Below are positions 46,035 to 53,987 of a stretch of 64,000 bases of DNA, one piece after another (position 1 is the stretch's first letter; every line of letters starts with the position of its first letter). Source of the DNA: Pukyongiella litopenaei. Its GTDB lineage: Bacteria > Pseudomonadota > Alphaproteobacteria > Rhodobacterales > Rhodobacteraceae. The position numbers and the translations under genes are program-made. The stretch lies in NCBI RefSeq assembly GCF_003008555.2, contig NZ_CP027665.1:3658001-3722000 (forward strand). The letters are read 5' to 3'. The notes below the pieces were generated by a model. That model had not been told where the DNA came from. It saw only the letters and a list, made by a program, of their open reading frames with translations, and searched no databases.

Positions 46035-46616
46035 ATGAGCAATATCGAAATCGGTAACCTGGTCTATCTGCTCCTGCTGGGGGCGGTGCTGCTGTCCTGG
46101 GCCTTTGTCCAGAACCGCCGCAACCTGGGCAGGCTCGCCCAGCAGGCGATTGCCTGGGGGCTGATCTTCCTGGGCACGATCGCGGCGATCGGTCTGTGGG
46201 ACGACATCCGGGGAACCGTGCAACCCAGCCTGGCGACCGTGACCGAGGGCAACCGGGTCGAGGTGCCGCGCGCCCGCGATGGCCACTACTACCTGACGCT
46301 CGAGGTCAATGGCACGCCGGTCAGGTTCATGATCGATACCGGCGCCTCGCAGGTGGTGCTGACCCGGCGAGATGCCGAGCGCGTCGGGATCGCCCCCGGT
46401 GACCTGGCCTATAGCGGGCGGGCCAACACGGCCAATGGCACCGTCCGCACCGCGCCGGTGGTGCTGGACGACATCGCTCTGGGTCCGATCCGCGACCGGG
46501 GCGTGCCCGCCGCGGTGAACGAAGGCGAGATGGACGAGTCGCTGCTGGGCATGTCCTATCTGCAACGCTGGGGCCGGATCGAGATCGGCGGCGGCGCGCT
46601 GGTGCTGACACGCTGA
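46035..46616 (+). CDS. Retropepsin-like aspartic protease, TIGR02281 family, membrane-anchored
   Basis: The 193-residue protein has two N-terminal hydrophobic helices (about 8-25 and 38-55), then a single-lobed aspartic protease domain with the active site FMIDTGASQVVLT (Asp101). Clan AA proteins of this length, restricted largely to alphaproteobacteria, would work as dimers on the periplasmic side. ESLLGMSYLQRW matches the flap/C-terminal region. Substrates are unknown. It starts 53 bp after the MarC gene. Confidence 0.85.
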   Translation: MSNIEIGNLVYLLLLGAVLLSWAFVQNRRNLGRLAQQAIAWGLIFLGTIAAIGLWDDIRGTVQPSLATVTEGNRVEVPRARDGHYYLTLEVNGTPVRFMIDTGASQVVLTRRDAERVGIAPGDLAYSGRANTANGTVRTAPVVLDDIALGPIRDRGVPAAVNEGEMDESLLGMSYLQRWGRIEIGGGALVLTR

Positions 46617-46668
46617 CACCGGGTGCTGCGGATCGCCAACCGCGACCACAGACGCCCTGCAGCCGGTG

Positions 46669-47763
46669 TCAGCCGCCGCCCGAGGCAAGGGCCCCGAACA
46701 TCGCCGCAATGAACAGCCCGGCGATGATCGCCAGCACGATCTTCAGGGTGGAATAGGGGCGTTCGCCCTGAACCTGCCCGGTGCGGCCGTTGACCACGAA
46801 ACGGTAGGTCTTGCCCCGATACTTGTAGGCGGCCAGCCAGATCGGCAGCAGGATATGCTTGAAGGTCACGTTGCTCACCTCGGTGTCGATGGCGAGGATG
46901 CGCTGGCGGTCGCCGCCGATATCGAACCGTACGTCGCGTTCGATCACCCGGCCCATGACATCGCGCGCCTCGGTGTAGCCGTGGCCAAGCTCGACCGTAT
47001 AGGCCTCGGCGCGGAACCCGGCGAGGAACTCCGGTTGGTAGGGTTCGAGCGCCGGCAGGTCCCAGGGCTGCAGCGCGTCGGTATAGACCTTTGGCAGCGA
47101 CTGCGAGGCCAGCACCAGAATATCGTCGAAGGAACGCGCGACCCGCCCGGAGGTCCGGCTCCATTTGATCTTTGGAACCTGCTGGCGCACGCGCCTGCCG
47201 TTCTGGATGACGATGCGGGTCTCGTAGTAGATCGTTCCCCGGTCGCCCTGATAATTCGACCGCGTGCGCGCATCGAAGGTCCAGTAGGGAACATAGATCC
47301 CCTGCATCCGGCGCCCCTTGCGGGCATAGCGTTTCAGGCCCGAGGGCGCGAACCACAATCGGCCCAGCCAGTTGCCCATCGCCTCATGCGCGTGAGCTTC
47401 GGTCAGCGCAAAGGGCAGGATGCCGCGCGGTTTGATGTGGCGGTGGGTGCCGGTGTCGGTGACGACGGGGGTCGCGCAGAACGGGCATTCGGCCGCATGG
47501 GTGTCGGGGTCGAACTCGACCTGCGCGGCGCAGTTGGGGCAGGTGATGACCCGGGTTTCCTCGATCTCGGTTTCGGGCAGCCGATCGGCGACGGCGGCGT
47601 CGAAATCGATCTCGCGCAGCCGGCCGCCCTGCCACGGGCCGGAGGCCACCTGCTGGACCTGTCCGCAATGGGCGCAGACCAGCGCCCCCTGCGCGGGGTC
47701 GAACCGGTAGTCGCCCCCGCAGGTGTCGCAGGGGAAACGGTGTTCCTCGGTGGTCACCGGCAT
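46669..47763 (-). CDS. Membrane-anchored double zinc-ribbon protein
   Basis: The 364-residue protein opens with two zinc ribbons: CDTCGGDYRFDPAQGALVCA plus HCGQ (about 12-36), then CPNCAAQVEFDPDTHAAECP plus FCATP. A beta-rich middle follows, and one C-terminal membrane helix (KIVLAIIAGLFIAAMFGAL). Related TFIIB-type zinc-ribbon proteins sit beside SPFH/YdjI-type proteins in B. subtilis (ydjFGHI) and other bacteria. Function is unknown; it may gate or anchor the SPFH scaffold in the membrane. Last gene of the six-gene operon, starting 10 bp after the SPFH gene. Confidence 0.75.
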   Translation of the reverse strand: MPVTTEEHRFPCDTCGGDYRFDPAQGALVCAHCGQVQQVASGPWQGGRLREIDFDAAVADRLPETEIEETRVITCPNCAAQVEFDPDTHAAECPFCATPVVTDTGTHRHIKPRGILPFALTEAHAHEAMGNWLGRLWFAPSGLKRYARKGRRMQGIYVPYWTFDARTRSNYQGDRGTIYYETRIVIQNGRRVRQQVPKIKWSRTSGRVARSFDDILVLASQSLPKVYTDALQPWDLPALEPYQPEFLAGFRAEAYTVELGHGYTEARDVMGRVIERDVRFDIGGDRQRILAIDTEVSNVTFKHILLPIWLAAYKYRGKTYRFVVNGRTGQVQGERPYSTLKIVLAIIAGLFIAAMFGALASGGG

Positions 47764-47773
47764 GGCGACCGGA

Positions 47774-48886
47774 CTATGTGCCGGGCGGCGGCGGCGGCAG
47801 GATGGTAAAGAGCTGGGCCAGTTCCTGCACGTCGCCCGCGGGTTTCCATCCGTCCTGTCCCGGCGTCCACACATAGGTGTCGCGGGTCACGTCGCCTCCG
47901 GCGACCATCCGGCCCAGCCGGGCCTTGGAAAATGGCCCTTGCGACTGGCCGTCCGCCGCGATGTGCCAGACATGTTCGACCACCGGTGGCGGCGGCGGGG
48001 CGGCCTGCGCGGGATGGGCGCCCCAGGGGCCGGCCTGGGGCGATGCCATCTGCTGCGCCATCGCCATGCCCATTCCGGCACCCAGCCCGGCGGCCATTCC
48101 GCCGCCCGACGGGTTGCGTGCCGCGGCCGTCATCGCCTCGGCGGCGGAATATTGCGTGAAACGCCCGAGATCGCCGGCCAGCCCCATCGAGGTGCGTTTG
48201 TCCAGCGCGGCCTCGACCGCCGGCGGCATCGAAATGTTCTCGATGTAGAATTCCGGCATCGCCAGCCCGTAACTGTCGAGCACGGGCGACACCTGCGCCA
48301 CGATCAGCTTGCCCAGATCGGCGGTGTTGGCGGCCATGTCGAGCACGGGAATGCCGGACGACGCGATCACGCGGGAAAACTCCTGCACGATGATGTTGCG
48401 GATCTGGAAACTGATCTCGTCCATCGTGAATTCGCCGTCGGTGCCGACGATCTCGACCAGGAACCGCGCCGGATCGCTGATCCGGATCGTATAGGTGCCA
48501 AAGGCGCGGATGCGGACCGGTCCGAATTCGGGATCGCGGCAGATGACCGGGTTCTTGGTGCCCCATTTGAGATCGTTGAACCGGGTCGTGTTGACGAAAT
48601 AGATCTCGGATTTGAACGGCGACCGGAACCCGTGATCCCAGTGCTGAAGCGTGGTCAGCACCGGCATGTTGTTGGTTTCCAGCATGTAGAGACCCGGCGT
48701 GAACACGTCGGCGATCTGGCCCTCATGCACGAACACCGCCGCCTGGCCTTCGCGCACGGTCAGCTTGGCGCCATATTTGATTTCATGCCCCTCGCGTTCG
48801 AACCGCCAGACCATGGTGTCGCGGGTGTCGTCCACCCAGTGGATCACGTCGATGAACTCGCCGCTCAGAAAATCGAATATGCCCAT
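47774..48886 (-). CDS. SPFH-domain protein (YdjI-like) with C-terminal GYF_2 domain
   Basis: The 370-residue protein begins MGIFDFLSGEFIDVIHWVDD, then an SPFH/band-7 domain (about 30-245; EGQAAVFVHEGQIADVFTPG, PVRIRAFGTYTIRISDPARF). A Gly/Ala/Met-rich linker with a run of prolines (about 258-310) leads to a GYF_2-type domain (WHIAADGQSQGPFSKARLGR at about 315-334; WTPGQDGWKPA). There is no clear membrane helix. SPFH proteins form membrane microdomain scaffolds. The 'virion core protein' name sometimes used reflects distant similarity only. Start follows a GAGGAAGACC-type ribosome site. Confidence 0.85.
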   Translation of the reverse strand: MGIFDFLSGEFIDVIHWVDDTRDTMVWRFEREGHEIKYGAKLTVREGQAAVFVHEGQIADVFTPGLYMLETNNMPVLTTLQHWDHGFRSPFKSEIYFVNTTRFNDLKWGTKNPVICRDPEFGPVRIRAFGTYTIRISDPARFLVEIVGTDGEFTMDEISFQIRNIIVQEFSRVIASSGIPVLDMAANTADLGKLIVAQVSPVLDSYGLAMPEFYIENISMPPAVEAALDKRTSMGLAGDLGRFTQYSAAEAMTAAARNPSGGGMAAGLGAGMGMAMAQQMASPQAGPWGAHPAQAAPPPPPVVEHVWHIAADGQSQGPFSKARLGRMVAGGDVTRDTYVWTPGQDGWKPAGDVQELAQLFTILPPPPPGT

Positions 48887-48916
48887 GTGGTCTTCCTCGG
48901 TATTGTCGATTGGGTC

Positions 48917-49873
48917 TCAGCCGCGGGGGCCGACCAGTTCATCCGCCATCCTGCGCACGATGTGGCGCGCATCGTCCGCGGTCATGCCCGGCTGCAGGCG
49001 GTCGTCATAGAGCATCTGCAACAGCATTTCATCATGATGTGTCAGCAGCGCGAATTCATCGTCGTCATTGAAGATCGACGGCCGCGCCTGGGGGCTGTCA
49101 TTTGGCAGCCCGAGCCCCTGCGCGATTTCCTCGTGGATACAGGCCGACCGCACCAGCCGCGGGTGCTCGGCCCGCACCAGCACCACGGCGCGGTCATAGA
49201 CATAGGGATCGGTGGCCGCGGACATCGCCAGCACGAGGCAATAATAGGACCGGGGCAGGTCGCGGAACACGGCGCGTTCGGCATCGGTGATGCCGGGCAC
49301 CAGCCGGGTCAGCCGTGACTGCAGGAAATCGGCATCGTCGAGGCTGGCGAAGAAAACGATGAGATTGGCATTGCGCGACACGTTGGTGATCGAATGGCCG
49401 GTGAGCCCGGCCAGCCGCCGCGTGAAGGTTTCGACCTCGCGCTGGTCATGTTCGCGGGCGCGGGCCTGTACGCTGGGGCCGAACTCGGTTCCGATCCGCA
49501 CCGGGCCCGCCCACCGGCTCAGCGGGCTGGGGCCGCCGGGCCGGCCGCGCGTGTGTTCCTCATAAAAGGCGATACGCTCGAAGTTCTGCGCCAGCGTTGC
49601 CGCATCGACGGGAATGTCGGCGCCATCATCGGTGCGCAGCTTGCCCTCGGCCTGCAGGTTTTCGGCCACCAGCCCATAATAGACGACCAGTTCGGCGCTT
49701 TCGACCGAGCGGGGCGGGGCCGTGACGACCGGCGGCGGCCCCAGCCCCGACGGCCGGGCGCGGGGATGGGGCGATGTTTGCGGCATGAAAAGATCGCAGC
49801 CGGCCAGCAGCAACAGCGCCAGGGCAGGCGCGGGCCGCAGGACGCGACGCAGGATCTGATCCTGCCGCGCCAT
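48917..49873 (-). CDS. DUF2927 lipoprotein
   Basis: The 318-residue protein has a lipoprotein signal with lipobox LLLLAGC (about 17-23), so it should be attached to a membrane. The body is DUF2927, with CIHEEIAQGLGLPND (about 246-260) resembling a zinc-metalloprotease HExxA-like site and RPSIFNDDDEFALLTHHDEM after it. Catalytic activity has not been shown for this family. It starts 3 bp after the telA stop, inside the six-gene operon, which ties it to that system. Confidence 0.82.
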   Translation of the reverse strand: MARQDQILRRVLRPAPALALLLLAGCDLFMPQTSPHPRARPSGLGPPPVVTAPPRSVESAELVVYYGLVAENLQAEGKLRTDDGADIPVDAATLAQNFERIAFYEEHTRGRPGGPSPLSRWAGPVRIGTEFGPSVQARAREHDQREVETFTRRLAGLTGHSITNVSRNANLIVFFASLDDADFLQSRLTRLVPGITDAERAVFRDLPRSYYCLVLAMSAATDPYVYDRAVVLVRAEHPRLVRSACIHEEIAQGLGLPNDSPQARPSIFNDDDEFALLTHHDEMLLQMLYDDRLQPGMTADDARHIVRRMADELVGPRG

Positions 49874-49876
49874 GTC

Positions 49877-51067
49877 TCAGCCGGGGACCGCGGTGCCGGA
49901 ATTGTCCCCGACACCGTCGCGGCGGGCCTTGGCGGCGGCCAGGGTGTCGCGCAGTTCAGCTTCCATCTTCTTCAGTTCCTCCTCGGCGGCCGCCCGCTTG
50001 GCCTTGCCTTCGTCGGCGATCTGCAACGATTCCTGGATCGTGCCGATCAGGTCGGCATTGGCCTGTTTCACCGCTTCGATGTCGAACACGCCGCGTTCCA
50101 TTTCCTGGCGGATCATCTTGTTGCTTTCGCGCAGATTGGCGGCGTTCGAGGTCAGCAACTCGTTGGTCAGGTCATTGGCGTCGCGCACGGCGGCGGCGGC
50201 CTCGCTGCTGCGCTGGATCGTGACCGCCTGCGCCAGCTGGGTTTCCCAGAGCGGCACGGTGTTCACCAGCGTCGAGTTGATCTTGGTCACCAGCGACTTG
50301 TCGTTTTCCTGGACGAGCCGGATCGACGGCAGCGACTGCATGGTGACCTGGCGGGTCAGCTTGAGGTCGTGCACGCGGCGTTCCAGGTCGTCGCGCGCGG
50401 CCCGCAGGTCGCGCAGTTCCTGCGCCTTCATCACCTGCTCGCCCTCTGGTGCGGCCTGCACCTCGGCCTCCTTGGCCGGAATGTCATTGCCGTCCAGCTC
50501 GGCCAGCTTGGCTTCGCCCGCCGCGATGTAGAGCGCCAGTTCGTCGTAGAAGCCCAGCGTCTTGTCATAGAGCAGGTCGAGCGACTTGATGTCCTTGAGC
50601 AGCGTGTGTTCGTGGCCCAGCAACTGGTCGGTGATGCGGTCGATCTGGCCCTGCACCTCTTCGAAACGGGCCGTGAACTTGGCAAAGGGTGCCGCGCGGC
50701 CCAGCAGCCGTTCCCACCAGCTGCGTTCGCGCCTCACGTCCAGTTCGCTGACCGAGAAACCGCGGATCGTGGTGACGATATCGCGCAGGCTGTCACCGGC
50801 GGGGCCGACATCCTTGTTGCGCACATCCGCCAGCATCGCCTGGCTGATTTCCTGCAGCTCGGTCTGCGCGGAGGAGCCGAACCCGACGATCGAGCCGGTA
50901 TTGCCCATGTCGATCTCGTCCATGCGGCGGCGGATCTCGGCGCTGACGGCCGCGTCCGCCTGCGCCAGCGGCACCACTTCGGATTTCGGCTCGGGCAGCG
51001 AGATCGCGCTCACCTGTTCCACCAGCTGCGTGCTTTCCTCGGCCTTCTTGCGAACGTCGTCGGACAT
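49877..51067 (-). CDS. TelA-family (toxic anion resistance) protein
   Basis: The 396-residue soluble protein is largely helical coiled coil and matches TelA/KlaA (YaaN in Bacillus): the GDSLRDIVTTIRGFS segment (about 91-105), LLGHEHTLLKDIKSLDLLYD (about 148-167) and TMQSLPSIRLVQENDKSLVT (about 243-262). TelA proteins were linked to tellurite resistance on plasmids; in Bacillus they belong to envelope-stress regulons and pair with XpaC, as here. It begins 6 bp after xpaC. Confidence 0.88.
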   Translation of the reverse strand: MSDDVRKKAEESTQLVEQVSAISLPEPKSEVVPLAQADAAVSAEIRRRMDEIDMGNTGSIVGFGSSAQTELQEISQAMLADVRNKDVGPAGDSLRDIVTTIRGFSVSELDVRRERSWWERLLGRAAPFAKFTARFEEVQGQIDRITDQLLGHEHTLLKDIKSLDLLYDKTLGFYDELALYIAAGEAKLAELDGNDIPAKEAEVQAAPEGEQVMKAQELRDLRAARDDLERRVHDLKLTRQVTMQSLPSIRLVQENDKSLVTKINSTLVNTVPLWETQLAQAVTIQRSSEAAAAVRDANDLTNELLTSNAANLRESNKMIRQEMERGVFDIEAVKQANADLIGTIQESLQIADEGKAKRAAAEEELKKMEAELRDTLAAAKARRDGVGDNSGTAVPG

Positions 51068-51073
51068 GGGCTG

Positions 51074-52000
51074 TTACCTTTCTGTTGTTTCGGCGGACGG
51101 GTCCAGCCGCACGCCTTCGCGCTGCAACCGGTCGCGCAGCACATCGATTTCCACCGTCAGGTCGCTGCGGTCGTCGAGCAGCAGCTTGCGCGTGCGGGCG
51201 GCAAAATTCTGTTCCAGATCATCGAGCAGCGACAGGTAGTCGGTCTTGGCCTGCGCGTCGCGGCTGCGGCTGTAGATATCGGCGAATTTCACCGTCGCGT
51301 CGCGGGCGCCCAGCAGATAGACGGTCATGTATTTCCGGGCCGCCGTCAGATCGCGCGGATCCTCTTCGACGGTGCGGAACAGGTCACGGGCGGCGACCTG
51401 GAACCGTTCGACCCGCGCCATCACCTCGCGGTCGGCGGCGCGTTTCGCCGCATCCCGCATCTCGGTCAGCTTTTCCTCGGCCTCGTCCACGACACGGGCC
51501 ACGCGGTCCTGCTGGAAGGTGTCGATGCCTTCCATGCCCTTGTCGCGCATCGGGTCGATGCCGAAGGACAGCAGATGCAGCACGGTTGCCGCCGCGCCGT
51601 AGAGCGCGGGCGCCAGGATCCCCGGTTCGGTCAGCCAGGCGGCTAGCGCGGCCCCGGCGCCGGTCAGCAGGCTGCCGGCGATCTTGCGCGGAAAGGCGGG
51701 GCGGCGGGCGACCTTGCGCGCGGCCCAGGCCGCCTCGGCGCGCAGGCCTTCGCGGGTGAGAAACGCGCCGCCTGCCAGCATCGCGGCACCGATACCCCCC
51801 AGCGCCAGCCCGGTCGCGCCATCGTTCAGCGACAGGAACAGCAGCAGGATCGGCGGCAGGAACAGCAGGTTGACCCGCAGCCCGGCCGGGTCGGCCCGCG
51901 CGCCATCGAACTGTCCGCGGGCGGGCGGTCGTGCGGCAGGAGAGTCCGATCGGGTGCCGGCGCCGTCCGGGCTGTATTTGCCGCCATAGCGTTGCGCCAT
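51074..52000 (-). CDS. XpaC-like protein (5-bromo-4-chloroindolyl phosphate hydrolysis family)
   Basis: The 308-residue protein has a basic, low-complexity N-terminus, membrane helices at about 43-60, 65-85 and 108-150, and a helical cytoplasmic C-terminus (about 160-300) of the XpaC family (FGIDPMRDKGMEGIDTFQQD, EEKLTEMRDAAKRAADREVM). The family name comes from an overexpression phenotype; the biochemical role is unknown, and it is repeatedly next to telA. The start lies 4 bp after the stop of a 29-codon membrane-peptide gene. Confidence 0.82.
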   Translation of the reverse strand: MAQRYGGKYSPDGAGTRSDSPAARPPARGQFDGARADPAGLRVNLLFLPPILLLFLSLNDGATGLALGGIGAAMLAGGAFLTREGLRAEAAWAARKVARRPAFPRKIAGSLLTGAGAALAAWLTEPGILAPALYGAAATVLHLLSFGIDPMRDKGMEGIDTFQQDRVARVVDEAEEKLTEMRDAAKRAADREVMARVERFQVAARDLFRTVEEDPRDLTAARKYMTVYLLGARDATVKFADIYSRSRDAQAKTDYLSLLDDLEQNFAARTRKLLLDDRSDLTVEIDVLRDRLQREGVRLDPSAETTER

Positions 52001-52004
52001 AGCG

Positions 52005-52094
52005 TCAAAGCCCCCCCAGCCAGCCGGATGTGATGCCGAACAGCAGCAGAATCAAAGCGATATACGCTACTTTCTGAAGCCCCGAGCGCGCCAT
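52005..52094 (-). CDS. 29-residue single-pass membrane microprotein
   Basis: An ATG at 52094, with GGAAGAA upstream, opens a 29-codon frame beginning MARSGLQKVAYIALILLLF and ending GITSGWLGGL. Residues about 9-26 form one membrane helix after a short basic N-terminus. It stops 4 bp before xpaC, so it is translated just ahead of, and perhaps coupled with, the XpaC-TelA-SPFH operon. Small size means codon statistics cannot prove it is real. It is below the usual gene-calling threshold and probably unannotated in many genomes. Confidence 0.6.
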   Translation of the reverse strand: MARSGLQKVAYIALILLLFGITSGWLGGL

Positions 52095-52191
52095 GCCGTG
52101 TTTCTTCCGGTCACCGATTGCCGTGATACGTTCGCCCGGCCAGACTAGGCCAAGGGCAGGGGTCTGGCTAGGGAAAAAGGCGAGGCTGCGA

Positions 52192-52995
52192 TCAATGTTT
52201 CCCCGGCGGGCGGCGGCGTGGGCGCCGTTTGGGGGCAGGTTTCGCCGTCCCGGTCGTGTCGGCATCGTCCAGACCCAGCTGGTCCCGAACCACCTTGCGG
52301 CGCAGTTCCTCGACCTCGCCCGGTTTCAGCTGGCCGAGCTGGAACGGCCCGTAGCTGACCCGGATCAGCCGGTTCACCGTGAACCCCAGCGCCTCCATCG
52401 CGCGGCGCACTTCGCGGTTACGGCCTTCGCGCAGCGCCACGGTCACCCAGGCATTGGCGCCCTGCTGGCGGTCGAGCGTCACCTGCATCGGCTGGAACCG
52501 GATGCCTTCGACCTCGATGCCGCGCCGCAGCGGGTCGAAATCGGTGTCGGTCGGGCGGCCGTGCAGCCGCACCCGGTAGCGGCGCAGCCATCCGGTCGAC
52601 GGCAGTTCCAGCTGCCGCTTGATGCCGCCGTCATTGGTCAGCAGCAGCAACCCTTCGGAGTTGAGGTCGAGCCGGCCCACGCTCATCACCCGCGGCATGT
52701 CGGCGGGCAGCGCGTCGAAAACGGTGTCGCGGCCATGTTCGTCGCGGGCCGTCGTCACCAGACCGGCGGGTTTGTGATAGAGCCAGAGCCGCGGCGGCTC
52801 GGCCTCGGCCAGCGGGGCGCCGTCCACCGTGATCCGGTCCGACGCGGTGACGTTCAGGGCCGGGCTTTCGATGGTGCGGCCATTGACCGTGACCCGGCCG
52901 GCCGCGATCATGCGTTCCGCCTCGCGGCGCGAGGCGACGCCAGCCCGTGCCAGCACCTTGGCGATCCGGTCGCCGGGATTGTCGGTCGTGGTCAT
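52192..52995 (-). CDS. rluB: Ribosomal large-subunit pseudouridine synthase (RluB/RsuA type)
   Basis: The 267-residue protein has an N-terminal S4 RNA-binding domain (about 6-55, DRIAKVLARAGVASRREAER) and a pseudouridine synthase catalytic domain with the essential Asp in VGRLDLNSEGLLLLTND (about 106-122), followed by REGRNREVRRAMEALGFTVN. This matches RluB, which modifies 23S rRNA in the peptidyl-transferase region; RluE/RsuA relatives are possible. The C-terminal Lys/Arg-rich tail is typical. Start at ATG 52995; divergent from tadA. Confidence 0.87.
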   Translation of the reverse strand: MTTTDNPGDRIAKVLARAGVASRREAERMIAAGRVTVNGRTIESPALNVTASDRITVDGAPLAEAEPPRLWLYHKPAGLVTTARDEHGRDTVFDALPADMPRVMSVGRLDLNSEGLLLLTNDGGIKRQLELPSTGWLRRYRVRLHGRPTDTDFDPLRRGIEVEGIRFQPMQVTLDRQQGANAWVTVALREGRNREVRRAMEALGFTVNRLIRVSYGPFQLGQLKPGEVEELRRKVVRDQLGLDDADTTGTAKPAPKRRPRRRPPGKH

Positions 52996-53057
52996 GCCCC
53001 GCCCATAGACCATCGCGCGGGCTTGCGAAAGGGCGGGCGGGGCGGCAGGGTGAGGCG

Positions 53058-53504
53058 ATGTTCCGATCGCATATGGATCAGGCGCTGGCCGAGGCGCGGG
53101 CCGCCGCCGAACGCGGCGAGGTGCCGGTGGGCGCGGTGATCGTGGCCCCGGACGGCGGTGTCGTGGCCGCTGCCGGGAACCGCACCCGCGAGTTGAACGA
53201 TCCGACCGCCCATGCGGAATTGCTGGCGATTCGCGCGGCCTGTGCCGCAGCCGGGTCGGAACGGCTGGCGGGGCATGCCCTCTATGTGACGCTGGAACCC
53301 TGCGCGATGTGCGCCGCCGCCATTGCCGCGGCCCGGATCGGCCGGCTCTATTATGGCGCGGCTGATCCCAAATCGGGCGGCGTTGCCCATGGCGCGCGGG
53401 TGTTCACGCATCCGCAGGCGCATCACCGGCCCGAGATCTACGACGGGATCGCGGGCGACGAGGCCGCGGCCCTGCTCAGGGCGTTCTTTGCCACGCGCAG
53501 GTGA
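53058..53504 (+). CDS. tadA: tRNA-specific adenosine deaminase
   Basis: The 148-residue enzyme converts A34 of tRNA-Arg(ACG) to inosine. The zinc/catalytic motifs HAELLAIR (about 54-61) and PCAMCAAAI (about 83-91) and the ending DPKSGGVAHG...FFATRR are those of TadA. AGGTGAGGCG precedes the ATG. It lies between rluB and the RNase P RNA. Confidence 0.95.
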   Translation: MFRSHMDQALAEARAAAERGEVPVGAVIVAPDGGVVAAAGNRTRELNDPTAHAELLAIRAACAAAGSERLAGHALYVTLEPCAMCAAAIAAARIGRLYYGAADPKSGGVAHGARVFTHPQAHHRPEIYDGIAGDEAAALLRAFFATRR

Positions 53505-53536
53505 CCCGGCACGGCGGGACGGGCCGTGGATGTCAT

Positions 53537-53957
53537 GCGCGGAGGGCCTGTAAGCCGGATTCTGTTCCGGGGTTGCCCCCGGCGACGACCATTCATCTGG
53601 GCCGCGCATCGCTGTGCGGCTCGTGCTGCCAACCCGACCCCTCTCGGCTGAAGCGAGCCTAGCGGCGGTTTCCCCGAAGGGACCGGTCCCGCGCGGGGGT
53701 CCTATTCGGCATTGCTCCCGGTGGGGCTTGCCATGCCGCCCCCGTTGCCGGGGGCGCGGTGGGCTCTTACTCCACCGTTTCACCCTTGCCCCGGACCTGC
53801 CGGAGGCGAACCTCCGCCATGCCGGGGCGGTCTGTTCTCTGTGGCGCTCTCCGTCGGGTTGCCCCGCCCGGGCGTTACCCGGCACCGCTGCTTCAGGGAG
53901 TCCGGACTTTCCTCCCGGCCGGCGAACCGGCCAAGCGGCCGTCCGGCCCTCCGCGCG
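53537..53957 (-). ncRNA. rnpB: RNase P RNA, class A
   Basis: Read on the minus strand, the segment contains the universal conserved pieces of bacterial RNase P RNA: GAGGAAAGTCCGGACTCCC near the 5' end, the ACAGAGAAC segment, GTAAGAGCCCACCG and the 3' region AACAGAATCCGGCTTACAGG. The termini pair as a 12-bp P1 helix: GCGCGGAGGGCC (53956-53945) with GGCCCTCCGCGC (53548-53537). The roughly 420-nt length is normal for an alphaproteobacterium. It processes tRNA 5' ends together with RnpA, which is not in the window. Confidence 0.95.
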
Positions 53958-53987
53958 GCATCGGCTTAGGCGCTGCGGGCCGCCGCG

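Noticed and set aside
47774-48886. Reading the SPFH protein as a phage virion core protein
   Set aside because: No other phage genes are nearby; the SPFH domain and neighbours point to a cellular membrane-stress role.
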